A DNA stretch of 15,734 nucleotides. Source: Candidatus Omnitrophota bacterium. Its GTDB lineage: Bacteria; Omnitrophota; Gorgyraeia; Gygaellales; Profunditerraquicolaceae. The stretch spans positions 1-15,734 of the forward strand of contig JAHISH010000021.1 in NCBI GenBank assembly GCA_018818365.1, in the 5' to 3' direction. This document shows, one piece after another, positions 1 to 5,810 of this stretch (the stretch's first letter is position 1; every line of letters begins with the position of its first letter). The translations under genes were made by a program, and so were the position numbers. A model generated the notes under the pieces. It ran no database searches, was not told the origin of the DNA, and saw only the letters and a program-made list of their open reading frames with translations.

Positions 1-244
1 CCAAGGAATGCGCGTCGAAATGTACCCTGAGACTCCGAAATTGAAGAAGCAGTTTGGGCTGGCTGAAAAGATGGGCGCGAAGGTGGTCGCATTGATCGGG
101 CCCGACGAGCTCGTCAACAAGGAGGTTCGGTTGAAAAACCTCCATACCTCTGAACAAATCTGCTGCGCCGAACCGGACGCCATTTTACATACACGTCGCT
201 GGGTTGAGGCTTTGTCCCTTTCCCAGAAGGCCGAATCGAGCTAA
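1..244 (+). CDS. hisS: histidyl-tRNA synthetase, C-terminal fragment (cut by window edge)
   Basis: The reading frame enters from the left edge and stops with TAA at 242-244, giving about 80 residues. It looks like the anticodon-binding (HGTP) domain that ends class II histidyl-tRNA synthetases: a start like RVEMYPETPKLKKQF, then the strand and turn VVALIGPDE, then VRLKNLHTSEQ, which matches the family pattern 'GPDE...V.vKdL.tgeQ'. The enzyme charges tRNA-His in the cytoplasm. Catalytic motifs 1-3 would lie upstream, outside the window, so function cannot be judged. The ATG at 8 is internal to the domain and not a start. The next gene on the same strand begins 95 bases downstream. Prolyl- or threonyl-tRNA synthetase ends share this fold, but the spacing and wording fit HisRS best. 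Confidence 0.85.
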   Translation, partial: QGMRVEMYPETPKLKKQFGLAEKMGAKVVALIGPDELVNKEVRLKNLHTSEQICCAEPDAILHTRRWVEALSLSQKAESS

Positions 245-339
245 GACATGAGAGCGCAGATGCTGTTGTTGTCGGCGAGGGCAGTGGCAAACGCGGACCC
301 GTCGGATCGTCGCATCAGCGAGCAAAAAAGAGCACGAAC

Positions 340-1653
340 ATGGCGGAATTCGAAATGGGCGATTTGGCTGTGAAGAGCCGCACGCCAGATTGGCTGAAAG
401 GTGACATGCTCGTTTCGGTCCCACCCAAATTGCCAAACAATCCCCGAATGCCTGCCGACTTTGGGACACCCGCACTGGGCCTCTTGATGCAGCTTGGCGG
501 CGGCCTTTTCATCTGCATTGGCGTGTTCGCGGTTTTCTTCAGTTTGTTGGGATTCGCCCAAATGAGTGGCGACATTCTTTGGGTACTTCTCTTGGTCGTC
601 ATGGCCATCGTGCGGTCGGGAGCCCATTTTGGCGCGGGAACTCGTTTGTCTCAGGGCCGCTGGGATGGTCGCATCAAGACGCTTTTTTATGTTCGGTTTG
701 CCTTTGTCCAGACAGCCGCCACGGTCGTCATCATCATCATCACATCGGGAATGCCCTCCTTGCTGGTCTTTTTGTGCGTTTTGGTGTTGTTTCTCAGCTG
801 GCCAGTGGCCGTTCTTATTCTCATGTCCCGGCGGGATGTTACGGAGATGTACCGCAACGTGGCGGAAGGAATGGAGTCGGTCTCGTCCCGCAACTACGGG
901 ATTCAAGGTGCTGCTGCCTTGATGTTGGCCTTCGGCATCATTGGAGCGGGTTTTTCGCTGCTGTGTCTTTATCTTTTTCTGGCGGTCGGCAACCAACGGT
1001 CGTTGGCAGGCATTCTGTTCGTGGTCGCCGCAATCACCCTGACCGTTCGCTCCATCATGCATGTTTTTGCCGGTTTTGGCTCTCTTGGATCGGTGGGTTC
1101 AATTGGTTTTCACAACCATGTGCGACGATATCACCTAGCCGGTCTTATCTCGGTCTTTGCCACATGTCTGGCCGTCGTTTTTGACGGATTCAATGTTTCG
1201 ACGATCCCCATGTTGCTCGTTATTGCCGGGATGTTGATGATTTGGCCGCTGGTGATGAACAACTTCGCCGCCCATGTGACGCTCAAAGTTGCTCTCGAGG
1301 ATGATCAGACACTGGACCGGCCGTCAACGTTACCGCTTGCTAGAGATGGCGGGTTGACGGCCCTTGGCTTTTTGCTCGTCTTCTTTGGAGGTCTTCGTTT
1401 GGTCGAATGGTTGAGTCGGTTGGTTCAGAGCCGCACATTCGAGTTTGGTGACGTCATGTTTGCGGGCACTGGCCTTCCAACGTGGGTCCTCCCCCTCGAG
1501 TCGGCTGTTTTGCTGTGGGCGGGTTTTGAGCTGGCCTTGATGACCGTACGATTCAAGCTTGCTGGCAACATTTACGGAGCTATTGGGACGGGATTGGGAA
1601 TTTGGGCCGGGTTCGGGATTTTCAAAATGGCGGCCTCTGCCATGATGGGATAA
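340..1653 (+). CDS. polytopic membrane protein of unknown function
   Basis: This encodes 437 aa with about ten or eleven hydrophobic segments, roughly at residues 45-74, 79-97, 116-137, 139-162, 188-217, 221-247, 266-285, 288-311, 334-358, 381-405 and 408-434. The first 40 residues are soluble and lack a cleavable signal peptide. I recognise no family motif, so no function is assigned. Transport or cell-envelope roles are only guesses. The start at 340 has a weak AAGAG-like ribosome site about 8 bases upstream. The gene follows hisS by 95 bases on the same strand and may be co-transcribed. Its 3' end overlaps the convergent TadE-like gene by 32 bases and no terminator hairpin separates them, which is unusual for convergent genes. 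Confidence 0.75.
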   Translation: MAEFEMGDLAVKSRTPDWLKGDMLVSVPPKLPNNPRMPADFGTPALGLLMQLGGGLFICIGVFAVFFSLLGFAQMSGDILWVLLLVVMAIVRSGAHFGAGTRLSQGRWDGRIKTLFYVRFAFVQTAATVVIIIITSGMPSLLVFLCVLVLFLSWPVAVLILMSRRDVTEMYRNVAEGMESVSSRNYGIQGAAALMLAFGIIGAGFSLLCLYLFLAVGNQRSLAGILFVVAAITLTVRSIMHVFAGFGSLGSVGSIGFHNHVRRYHLAGLISVFATCLAVVFDGFNVSTIPMLLVIAGMLMIWPLVMNNFAAHVTLKVALEDDQTLDRPSTLPLARDGGLTALGFLLVFFGGLRLVEWLSRLVQSRTFEFGDVMFAGTGLPTWVLPLESAVLLWAGFELALMTVRFKLAGNIYGAIGTGLGIWAGFGIFKMAASAMMG

Positions 1654-1951
1654 TCGCCTGGCGCCGCTGAATCGGAGCCTCACTCCAGGTTCGATAGACA
1701 GGTTGGTCTGAGAAAATACCCAAACGGGGAAGCTGCGTCTCATCAATCAGGACCGCATGTAAACTATCGTGTGTTCCCGCCTCTATCCGGCTCATCTCAT
1801 AGACCTCCTGACGCATGAGCATCTGGCTGTTCACCCACAAGAATATTTTATAGATCGCCGAGAAAATAATGAGAACGCAGGCAACGGCAACACAGAGTTC
1901 TAATGAAACTTGCGCTTTTTTACCAGGAAGTCGATGCACGTTTTTCTTCAT
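1622..1951 (-). CDS. TadE-like pseudopilin, small
   Basis: This encodes 109 aa. The N-terminus has a basic leader ending GKKA, then QVSLE, then a hydrophobic helix to about residue 40, then a short soluble tail. Alanine or glycine followed by Q-x-S-x-E matches a class III prepilin cleavage signal, with the glutamate at mature position 5. TadE/TadF-type pseudopilins are processed by the prepilin peptidase and help start or cap Flp pili. The gene is the last of the pilin cluster and its start lies inside the end of the preceding 379-aa gene (32-base overlap), with AGGA four bases before the ATG, so translation is probably coupled. The final residues run into the convergent membrane-protein gene, and the tail could be altered if an assembly or recombination junction lies near 1650-1670. 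Confidence 0.75.
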   Translation of the reverse strand: MKKNVHRLPGKKAQVSLELCVAVACVLIIFSAIYKIFLWVNSQMLMRQEVYEMSRIEAGTHDSLHAVLIDETQLPRLGIFSDQPVYRTWSEAPIQRRQAIIPSWQRPPF

Positions 1952-3059
1952 TTTGTCCTGAGGTGGTCTCTATAGTCATCTCATTGATCGTGTTAGGGCT
2001 TATCCCCGGCTGTGCCGTATCATGATAGATAACAGAACGACTAGTCCTTTCATGCCAACGCAGGGTATCGACGGTACGGATACCCTCACTATCCTCTGTT
2101 TTCTCCAGGCGGTTATCCATAAAGATCTCGCGGCTGTTCTGCGGCTGCAAGCCCATTGACTGAGCAGTGCCGTCAAACATCGCATCTATCACCGGGAACT
2201 GCCACTCTCCATCTTGAAGGACGCCCCCTTCGCAATACCACGGGATCTTTATTGTCTTGCCGCACGTCCGGATACAATCGCGCTTCTTATCATCATCTTT
2301 GATATCCTCACAATGCATCTCTTCGCATTTATCGCGGTCGAAAATGTCCTGGCAGGTTAGACGCGCATTATCATAGGGAACGATCTGGCCTGCATTGGGG
2401 TCCATAAAACGGACCAGGCTAGCCGCGCCTCGTATACAATCAGGCACTCCTGAATAGTAATCAATGACTGTCTCGACACAGGTATAGGCAACCGAAAAGA
2501 CATCGTTACGTTCTTCCAATTGCTTCCAGCCATCCCTCTGCCGACAGACTGTGGTAGAACCTTCTTCAAGACGCTTACATCCCTCAATATACCCAAAGAG
2601 CTGATTGTACCGGTCAATCATATTCGCATCGATCTCAGTCTGGTAATGCCAGGCAGAAGTCGAGAAACTCATCTCCCTGCCGTTTATATCAATAATAAGC
2701 TGGGGATATTCATTCGGAGTATCGGCGGAAATGCTCTCTTGATCTAATTCATAAGTTGCTTTGATGCTGGGGACATATGCCTGTAAGGCGCTCATCTGGC
2801 CAACTCCCCAGGGGCTGGAAGGGTCAGGGATATGCTCATCTCGGATAACCATATAATCAACTGAGGTAGGATGTCCTTCGCCGCGCGACCACCGTGCCTG
2901 CGCCATTGCCTTGCGAAAGGTCTCTTGGTCAAGTTGCTGCTGGTAATTAAAACGTAACCCGTACTGAAGCAATACTCCCAGAAGCATTAAGAGTATCGAG
3001 CCGAATATTGATAGTTCCAATAATGCCTGGCCTTCTTCTCGAAATCTCTCCTGGCGCAT
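1920..3059 (-). CDS. TadE/TadG-like pseudopilin with cysteine-rich extracellular domain
   Basis: This encodes 379 aa. A short charged leader ends REEG, followed by QALLELS and a hydrophobic stretch to about residue 34, the class III/TadE pattern with glutamate at mature position 5. The rest is a large soluble region with ten cysteines between about residues 158 and 280, several closely spaced (KCEEMHC, DCIRTC), suggesting disulphides and export to the periplasm or surface. Its length and single N-terminal helix fit a minor or tip pseudopilin better than a filament subunit. It starts 27 bases after the upstream pilin stop without a clear Shine-Dalgarno site. An adhesive tip role is inference: I recognise no von Willebrand A domain or other known fold in the tail. 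Confidence 0.8.
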   Translation of the reverse strand: MRQERFREEGQALLELSIFGSILLMLLGVLLQYGLRFNYQQQLDQETFRKAMAQARWSRGEGHPTSVDYMVIRDEHIPDPSSPWGVGQMSALQAYVPSIKATYELDQESISADTPNEYPQLIIDINGREMSFSTSAWHYQTEIDANMIDRYNQLFGYIEGCKRLEEGSTTVCRQRDGWKQLEERNDVFSVAYTCVETVIDYYSGVPDCIRGAASLVRFMDPNAGQIVPYDNARLTCQDIFDRDKCEEMHCEDIKDDDKKRDCIRTCGKTIKIPWYCEGGVLQDGEWQFPVIDAMFDGTAQSMGLQPQNSREIFMDNRLEKTEDSEGIRTVDTLRWHERTSRSVIYHDTAQPGISPNTINEMTIETTSGQNEEKRASTSW

Positions 3060-3086
3060 AGTGATCTTTTATAATTGGCTCTCTGC

Positions 3087-3503
3087 TTAAGGTAATGCTC
3101 CAATGTGCTCGCTGCTATTCTGCGTGCTGCGGGAAGATACCAGGATTGATTCCTGCTTGGTCCCGTAGGTATCTTTTTTGGTCCTATTATCATTATTCAT
3201 ATCTTTTCCCACATCCTCTTCAGTCACGATAGAGGTATTAAAATACGAGAAGCTGGAGTAGGAAGAAGACGAGGTCCCCGTAGTGGCACGAGGCTCATAT
3301 TGCTGCCCTATTTCATCCGCCACAGAACGAAGCCTGCCTTGGATGGAACGGCGTAAATATCCCTGCATGGCAATAAGTGCCGCCACAATACAGGTAATCG
3401 CCAACGCGTATTCAAAGGAAGACTGTGCGTATATACTTCTGGTATTAATCCTCCGGCCACATGGTCCCTTTAAAAAGGACTCCTTCTTGCGTCGTAGTCT
3501 CAT
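3087..3503 (-). CDS. Flp/class III-like pilin (paralogue 8), start uncertain
   Basis: This encodes 138 aa from the only upstream ATG. The recognisable core is YAQSSFEYALAI, then a hydrophobic helix and YLRRSIQGRLR, then GQQYEP and a Ser/Thr/Tyr-rich tail. This core is shared with the neighbouring pilins. From ATG 3503 the leader would be about 26 residues, much longer than the 6-14 residues of the better-defined paralogues, and this start overlaps the previous gene by 59 bases. A purine-rich GGAGGA near 3449-3454 lies just before the conserved core, where the only nearby in-frame options are rare ATT or ATA codons. The true start may therefore be non-canonical and the leader short. The protein is probably a minor pilin of the Tad pilus, processed before the glutamine. 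Confidence 0.7.
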   Translation of the reverse strand: MRLRRKKESFLKGPCGRRINTRSIYAQSSFEYALAITCIVAALIAMQGYLRRSIQGRLRSVADEIGQQYEPRATTGTSSSSYSSFSYFNTSIVTEEDVGKDMNNDNRTKKDTYGTKQESILVSSRSTQNSSEHIGALP

Positions 3504-3792
3504 CCTCGTCGTAGGTTACTCCCCCTCTCTGATGAATCGTCGCGGCCTTCGTCCCAAAGGTCGTGGCACTGACGTTGCTGCCTTCCCGCGGCTTCATTTC
3601 ATAGCGATAATCATACTCAACCCCGCCTTTACGCTGGTCCCCTAACTGGTCCGATGCAAACTTCACCACTGACTGGATATTGCGGCGAAAATATACCTGC
3701 ATCGCAGCCAATGCGGCGCTGATAAGCCCTAATACGATCGCATACTCCATCATGCTCTGTGCAAGCCCACTTTTCTTTCTAATCATCGGCAT
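3445..3792 (-). CDS. Flp/class III-like pilin (paralogue 7)
   Basis: This encodes 115 aa: leader MPMIRKKSGLA, then QSMMEYAIVL, a hydrophobic helix through AAMQVYFRRNIQ, an acidic/polar spacer, then the motif GVEYDYRYEMK and a charged tail. The Q-x-x-x-E-Y start of the mature form is the class III/Flp signature recognised by the prepilin peptidase. The start overlaps the end of the preceding pilin gene by 14 bases, and a second ATG two codons in is equally possible. No good Shine-Dalgarno site is placed for either, so translation probably depends on coupling. The tail has less Ser/Thr than its neighbours and more charge. It is a pilin-family member by core similarity. Whether it is a filament or minor subunit cannot be read from the sequence. 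Confidence 0.78.
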   Translation of the reverse strand: MPMIRKKSGLAQSMMEYAIVLGLISAALAAMQVYFRRNIQSVVKFASDQLGDQRKGGVEYDYRYEMKPREGSNVSATTFGTKAATIHQRGGVTYDEDETTTQEGVLFKGTMWPED

Positions 3793-4153
3793 ACAGTACG
3801 GTATCGATTCCCTGCCTCCCCCACGAAATACTCTCGGAATCTACCGAGGATTCCGGAAAGCCGCCTACTACCGTAGTCGTCGTGTTCGTCGTATAATTCG
3901 ACGTCTGGTAATACGGATCATACTGCCTGCCCAGGCCCGCAGAATCAGGAAGCCCCTGGCGAATCTGGGTGATCGCAAAGTCCGCGCCGCTTTTGTAGCG
4001 GGCTTGGAGGTTACGCCTGACATAGAGCGACATCGCAATTATCGCTCCTATAATCACCGTAAAATACAGCGCAAATTCAGCCAAACTCTGCCCTCGACGC
4101 AGGAGTACCCGTTTTCCTCTCTTGCTAAAATGCAGACTCACTCCACGTTTCAT
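3779..4153 (-). CDS. Flp/class III-like pilin (paralogue 6)
   Basis: From the ATG at 4153 this encodes 124 aa: a basic leader ending LLRRG, QSLAEFALYFT, a hydrophobic helix, YVRRNLQARYKSGAD, the motif GRQYDPYYQTSNY and a Thr/Ser-rich tail. Mature position 5 is Glu and position 6 is Phe instead of the Tyr of most neighbours. A longer frame opens at 4213 but would add an unrelated Arg/Leu-rich stretch lying within the previous pilin gene, so 4153 was chosen. It still overlaps that gene by 29 bases. No convincing Shine-Dalgarno site precedes it. It belongs with the pilin array by its core and by the QY(D/E)P motif that starts the variable tail. Confidence 0.75.
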   Translation of the reverse strand: MKRGVSLHFSKRGKRVLLRRGQSLAEFALYFTVIIGAIIAMSLYVRRNLQARYKSGADFAITQIRQGLPDSAGLGRQYDPYYQTSNYTTNTTTTVVGGFPESSVDSESISWGRQGIDTVLYADD

Positions 4154-4433
4154 TTTGACTACGGGTAATAGTCTCTCCCTCCTCAATCTCAGAAGTAATC
4201 TCGCCTGTAACACTGCGAGTTTCAGAACTTTTCGTTTCTCCAGAACTTGTGGTCGACCAAGAACTATTGTAGGACGTCGGTTCGAATTGGCTGCCGATCT
4301 GATCCGCAGAATCCTTCAGTTTACCCTGCACCCCTCTTTTCAGATACACATTCAGCGCTAAGAGTGCGGCAATGACCACCGCGATAACAATAGAATACTC
4401 TAATGTAGACTGACCTCTTTTTTTAAGAAACAT
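4125..4433 (-). CDS. Flp/class III-like pilin (paralogue 5)
   Basis: This encodes 102 aa: a seven-residue leader MFLKKRG, then QSTLEYSIVIAV, a hydrophobic helix, VYLKRGVQGKLKDSADQIG, the motif SQFEPTSYNSS and a tail rich in Ser, Thr and Glu. It is the cleanest member of the array: short basic leader, Gly before the predicted cleavage, Glu at mature position 5 and Tyr at 6. An excellent ribosome site (AAGGAGGTGA, 4440-4449) sits six bases before the ATG, unlike the three weakly initiated genes after it, so it is probably among the more highly translated subunits. A 62-base gap separates it from the previous pilin. The Ser/Thr-rich tail is a plausible O-glycosylation target (inference). Confidence 0.85.
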   Translation of the reverse strand: MFLKKRGQSTLEYSIVIAVVIAALLALNVYLKRGVQGKLKDSADQIGSQFEPTSYNSSWSTTSSGETKSSETRSVTGEITSEIEEGETITRSQNETWSESAF

Positions 4434-4439
4434 CTTCCT

Positions 4440-4449
4440 TCACCTCCTT
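4440..4449 (-). promoter_or_regulatory. strong ribosome binding site of pilin 4125-4433
   Basis: AAGGAGGTGA matches the anti-Shine-Dalgarno sequence over its whole length and lies six bases before the ATG at 4433. It fixes the short-leader start of that pilin. Confidence 0.85.
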
Positions 4450-4495
4450 ATCACAAGCCGCGTCAATATTCTCTCCTTAAGAAAAGCGGATCCCT

Positions 4496-4891
4496 CTATT
4501 CTTCTTCCGCATCCTTATAGCTCTTGGTCGTCGACTGACCCGTACGCGTAGAGGTTGCATCACCAAGTGAACTGGCTCCTCCAGCTTCACTCGAATAACC
4601 GGAACTGGTTCCTTCACTACTGGTGGTCGTAAAAGTCGATGCCCCTTGATAGTAGGGCTCATATTGCGTATCGGTGCCGAAAAGGTCTGTAGTCACGCCT
4701 TTGGTATCATCCTCCGCTGCCTGCGTTAAAACCGCATCCGCGACATTATCCACCCCGCCCTTGATACGCGCCTGCATTCCTCTTTTTAAATAGAGCTGCA
4801 TAGCGGCAAACGCGCCGATAACAATCGCAATCATTAATGCGTATTCCATAGTATTTTGGGCTCTTTTATCCCTTAGCACGCGTAACATCAT
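4496..4891 (-). CDS. Flp/class III-like pilin (paralogue 4)
   Basis: From the ATG at 4891 this encodes 131 aa: leader MMLRVLRDKRA, QNTMEYALMIAI, a hydrophobic helix, LYLKRGMQARIKGGVD, a longer spacer, the motif TQYEPYYQGAS and a tail dominated by Ser, Thr and Gly. An in-frame ATG at 4924 overlaps the previous gene, but a clear ribosome site (AAAGGGGGTGA, 4894-4904) placed just before 4891 argues for the shorter form, which also gives a leader length like its paralogues. The ATG directly after 4891 is equally usable. It belongs to the Tad pilin array. The tail is longer and more Ser-rich than in the other copies. Confidence 0.83.
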   Translation of the reverse strand: MMLRVLRDKRAQNTMEYALMIAIVIGAFAAMQLYLKRGMQARIKGGVDNVADAVLTQAAEDDTKGVTTDLFGTDTQYEPYYQGASTFTTTSSEGTSSGYSSEAGGASSLGDATSTRTGQSTTKSYKDAEEE

Positions 4892-4893
4892 CT

Positions 4894-4904
4894 TCACCCC
4901 CTTT
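4894..4904 (-). promoter_or_regulatory. ribosome binding site that sets the start of pilin 4496-4891
   Basis: AAAGGGGGTGA lies two bases before the ATG at 4891 and five before the next ATG. It is inside the longer frame opening at 4924, so it supports the shorter protein. Confidence 0.7.
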
Positions 4905-4910
4905 CGCAAA

Positions 4911-5093
4911 TCATTCAATCTCACTGGTTCTAAAAGTTTCCGCCGCAGTAGTTATCTTATCTGCAGAAGAATCCATGACTGTTTCTACCGCCGGCTTAAG
5001 CTTTGCATAGGCAAAGATAAGGATTGCCGCCACGATAGCGGCAAATACGGTAATGTATTCCAATGTCCCCTGCCCTTTTCTCCTTATACGCAT
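4911..5093 (-). CDS. short Flp-like pilin (paralogue 3)
   Basis: This encodes 60 aa: leader MRIRRKG, QGTLEYITVFAAI, a hydrophobic helix through IFAYAKLKP, and a short polar tail. It has the class III/Flp signature (Gly, Gln, Glu at mature position 5, Tyr at 6) but lacks the Tyr-x-x-Arg segment after the helix and the Ser/Thr-rich tail of the later genes. Its size is that of a classical Flp pilin, so with the 57-aa gene two steps upstream it is a candidate filament subunit. A perfect ribosome site (AGGAGGTGA within 5097-5106) precedes the ATG by a few bases. It sits 19 bases downstream of the 91-aa pilin. Confidence 0.83.
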   Translation of the reverse strand: MRIRRKGQGTLEYITVFAAIVAAILIFAYAKLKPAVETVMDSSADKITTAAETFRTSEIE

Positions 5094-5096
5094 AAC

Positions 5097-5106
5097 TCAC
5101 CTCCTC
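5097..5106 (-). promoter_or_regulatory. strong ribosome binding site of pilin 4911-5093
   Basis: GAGGAGGTGA lies three bases before the ATG at 5093 and is close to a full anti-Shine-Dalgarno match. This suggests high translation of this short pilin. Confidence 0.8.
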
Positions 5107-5112
5107 TCTATC

Positions 5113-5388
5113 TTAACGAGTAACTCTATCCTTTGCGGAAGTCGCACCTGACTCTTCCCCCATCTCTCCGGGATCAATGTCATCATGCGCATCTATTGGT
5201 TCTTCCTCTATATCAACCTCCACTGCCTTGGCATTCGTCTGCTCTTCTATCACCTTAATATTTGCCTGCACCGCGCGCTGGACATAGATGCTCATCGCGC
5301 TCAATGCCGCGGATACGACGGCAAGAATCAACGCGTACTCCAAGATACTCTGCGCCCTTCGGCATGCCCGTCTCATTCTACCCCTCAT
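5113..5388 (-). CDS. Flp/class III-like pilin (paralogue 2)
   Basis: This encodes 91 aa: leader MRGRMRRACRRA, QSILEYALILAV, a hydrophobic helix, IYVQRAVQANIK, then a strongly acidic tail (Glu/Asp-rich around residues 56-78). The core is that of the array, but the tail is acidic and lacks the QYEP motif and Ser/Thr run of the later copies. The ATG at 5388 overlaps the TGA of the first pilin (ATGA), a classic coupled start. A second ATG at 5376 has GAGGGG a few bases before it and would give a shorter leader of eight residues, so either start is possible. A leader cysteine (residue 9) would be removed by processing. Confidence 0.8.
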   Translation of the reverse strand: MRGRMRRACRRAQSILEYALILAVVSAALSAMSIYVQRAVQANIKVIEEQTNAKAVEVDIEEEPIDAHDDIDPGEMGEESGATSAKDRVTR

Positions 5389-5558
5389 TGCGCCTTTAGT
5401 TTCCTTGCTACCTCCTGAAAGAAAGCCTCTGGGCCGCTCTGAAAACCACTATCTCCCCCCACCCGCATCGTATGCAGTATAAGCAGAGTAACAACGGCAA
5501 TAAGCGCAAAGATGATAAAATACTCTACGGTAACCTGAGCTCTTTGTTCCTTGCGCAT
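5385..5558 (-). CDS. first and shortest Flp-like pilin (paralogue 1), 57 aa
   Basis: Translating the minus strand by hand gives 57 aa: leader MRKEQRA, QVTVEYFIIFALI, a hydrophobic helix to about residue 29, and a short tail ending KLKAQ. The ATG at 5561 would add one Met. It has the Gln-x-x-x-Glu-Tyr class III/Flp signature and falls in the usual size range of Flp major pilins. It is the first gene after the pilin promoter and structured leader. Its TGA overlaps the next ATG. The upstream AGGCGGGA provides a modest ribosome site. Position and size make it the best candidate for the main filament subunit, though the 60-aa paralogue is a rival. The helix lacks the Tyr-x-x-Arg that ends it in most neighbours. 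Confidence 0.8.
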   Translation of the reverse strand: MRKEQRAQVTVEYFIIFALIAVVTLLILHTMRVGGDSGFQSGPEAFFQEVARKLKAQ

Positions 5559-5576
5559 CATTCCCGCCTAACCACT

Positions 5577-5627
5577 AAAAAACCGCGTTACTGCACAAAG
5601 CCCTCTTGGCTTGTGCAAATAACCCGG
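5577..5627 (-). terminator. long intrinsic terminator inside the pilin leader
   Basis: On the minus strand the 5' arm at 5627-5608 (CCGGGTTATT then TGCACAAGCC) pairs with the 3' arm at 5602-5583 to give about 18 base pairs with one mismatch and two single-base bulges, closed by the loop AAGAG. Six T residues follow at once (5582-5577). It is therefore a textbook Rho-independent terminator, yet it stands after the promoter and only 16-18 bases before the first pilin start codon. Unless it is overridden, it would stop transcription of the pilin cluster. Confidence 0.8.
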
Positions 5628-5759
5628 CAAAAGCGCATGTTCTCGGACCTACCGAGCCACGCTTACTGTCTGCACCAAGCATACTCCGTGGCCTTACGTT
5701 CCCATATTCTTGCCTACCAAGTATTTGGTATGGCTTAATTCCACCCGAATCAATAGTGC
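5583..5759 (-). ncRNA. structured leader RNA of the pilin cluster, candidate riboswitch or attenuator
   Basis: The transcript predicted to begin near 5759 has about 180 nt before the terminator T-run, with several hairpins visible by eye: TACCAA/TTGGTA closed by GCC/GGC (about 5731-5709, one bulged A); GCCAC/GTGGC enclosing GCTT/AAGC; CTCGG/CCGAG with loop TAGGT (5656-5642), extendable by AAGCG/CGCTT. A segment at 5657-5678 resembles the 3' arm of the terminator and can pair with the terminator 5' arm (about 14 pairs with bulges), giving a competing antiterminator. Two exclusive folds before a terminator are typical of riboswitches and attenuators. I cannot assign a class. Short stretches (CGTAAGGCCACGG, GCCGGGTT) recall the c-di-GMP-I motif but the required first hairpin is missing. 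Confidence 0.6.
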
Positions 5760-5765
5760 AATAAA

Positions 5766-5794
5766 AATATATCATTCTCTTCTCTTGGTGTCAA
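5766..5794 (-). promoter_or_regulatory. sigma70-type promoter of the pilin cluster
   Basis: A perfect -35 TTGACA (5794-5789), a spacer of exactly 17 bases and a -10 TATATT (5771-5766) read on the minus strand. Transcription should start near 5759, leaving a leader of about 200 nt before the first pilin ATG. It is the best promoter match noticed in the window. Confidence 0.75.
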
Positions 5795-5810
5795 GGTCAA
5801 GCGCCCCACA

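Noticed and set aside
241..1062. Long minus-strand open frame opposite the membrane-protein gene
   Set aside because: The translation is His/Gln/Asp/Arg-rich without family character and is a mirror of the hydrophobic plus-strand protein.
1..1653. GC content shift marking foreign DNA at the left end
   Set aside because: Sample lines counted on both sides (481-540 and 2101-2160) are equally about 55% GC, so composition does not support it.
5737..5747. T-box-like GGGTGGAATT in the leader
   Set aside because: The T-box sequence belongs near the terminator and continues ACCGCG. Here it is at the 5' end and does not continue so.
5583..5759. c-di-GMP-I (GEMM) riboswitch in the pilin leader
   Set aside because: Short matches (a CGTAAGGCC segment, GCCGGGTT) recall the motif and the biology would fit, but the GCAAACC strand and GNRA-capped first hairpin are not where they should be. 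I kept only 'structured leader'.
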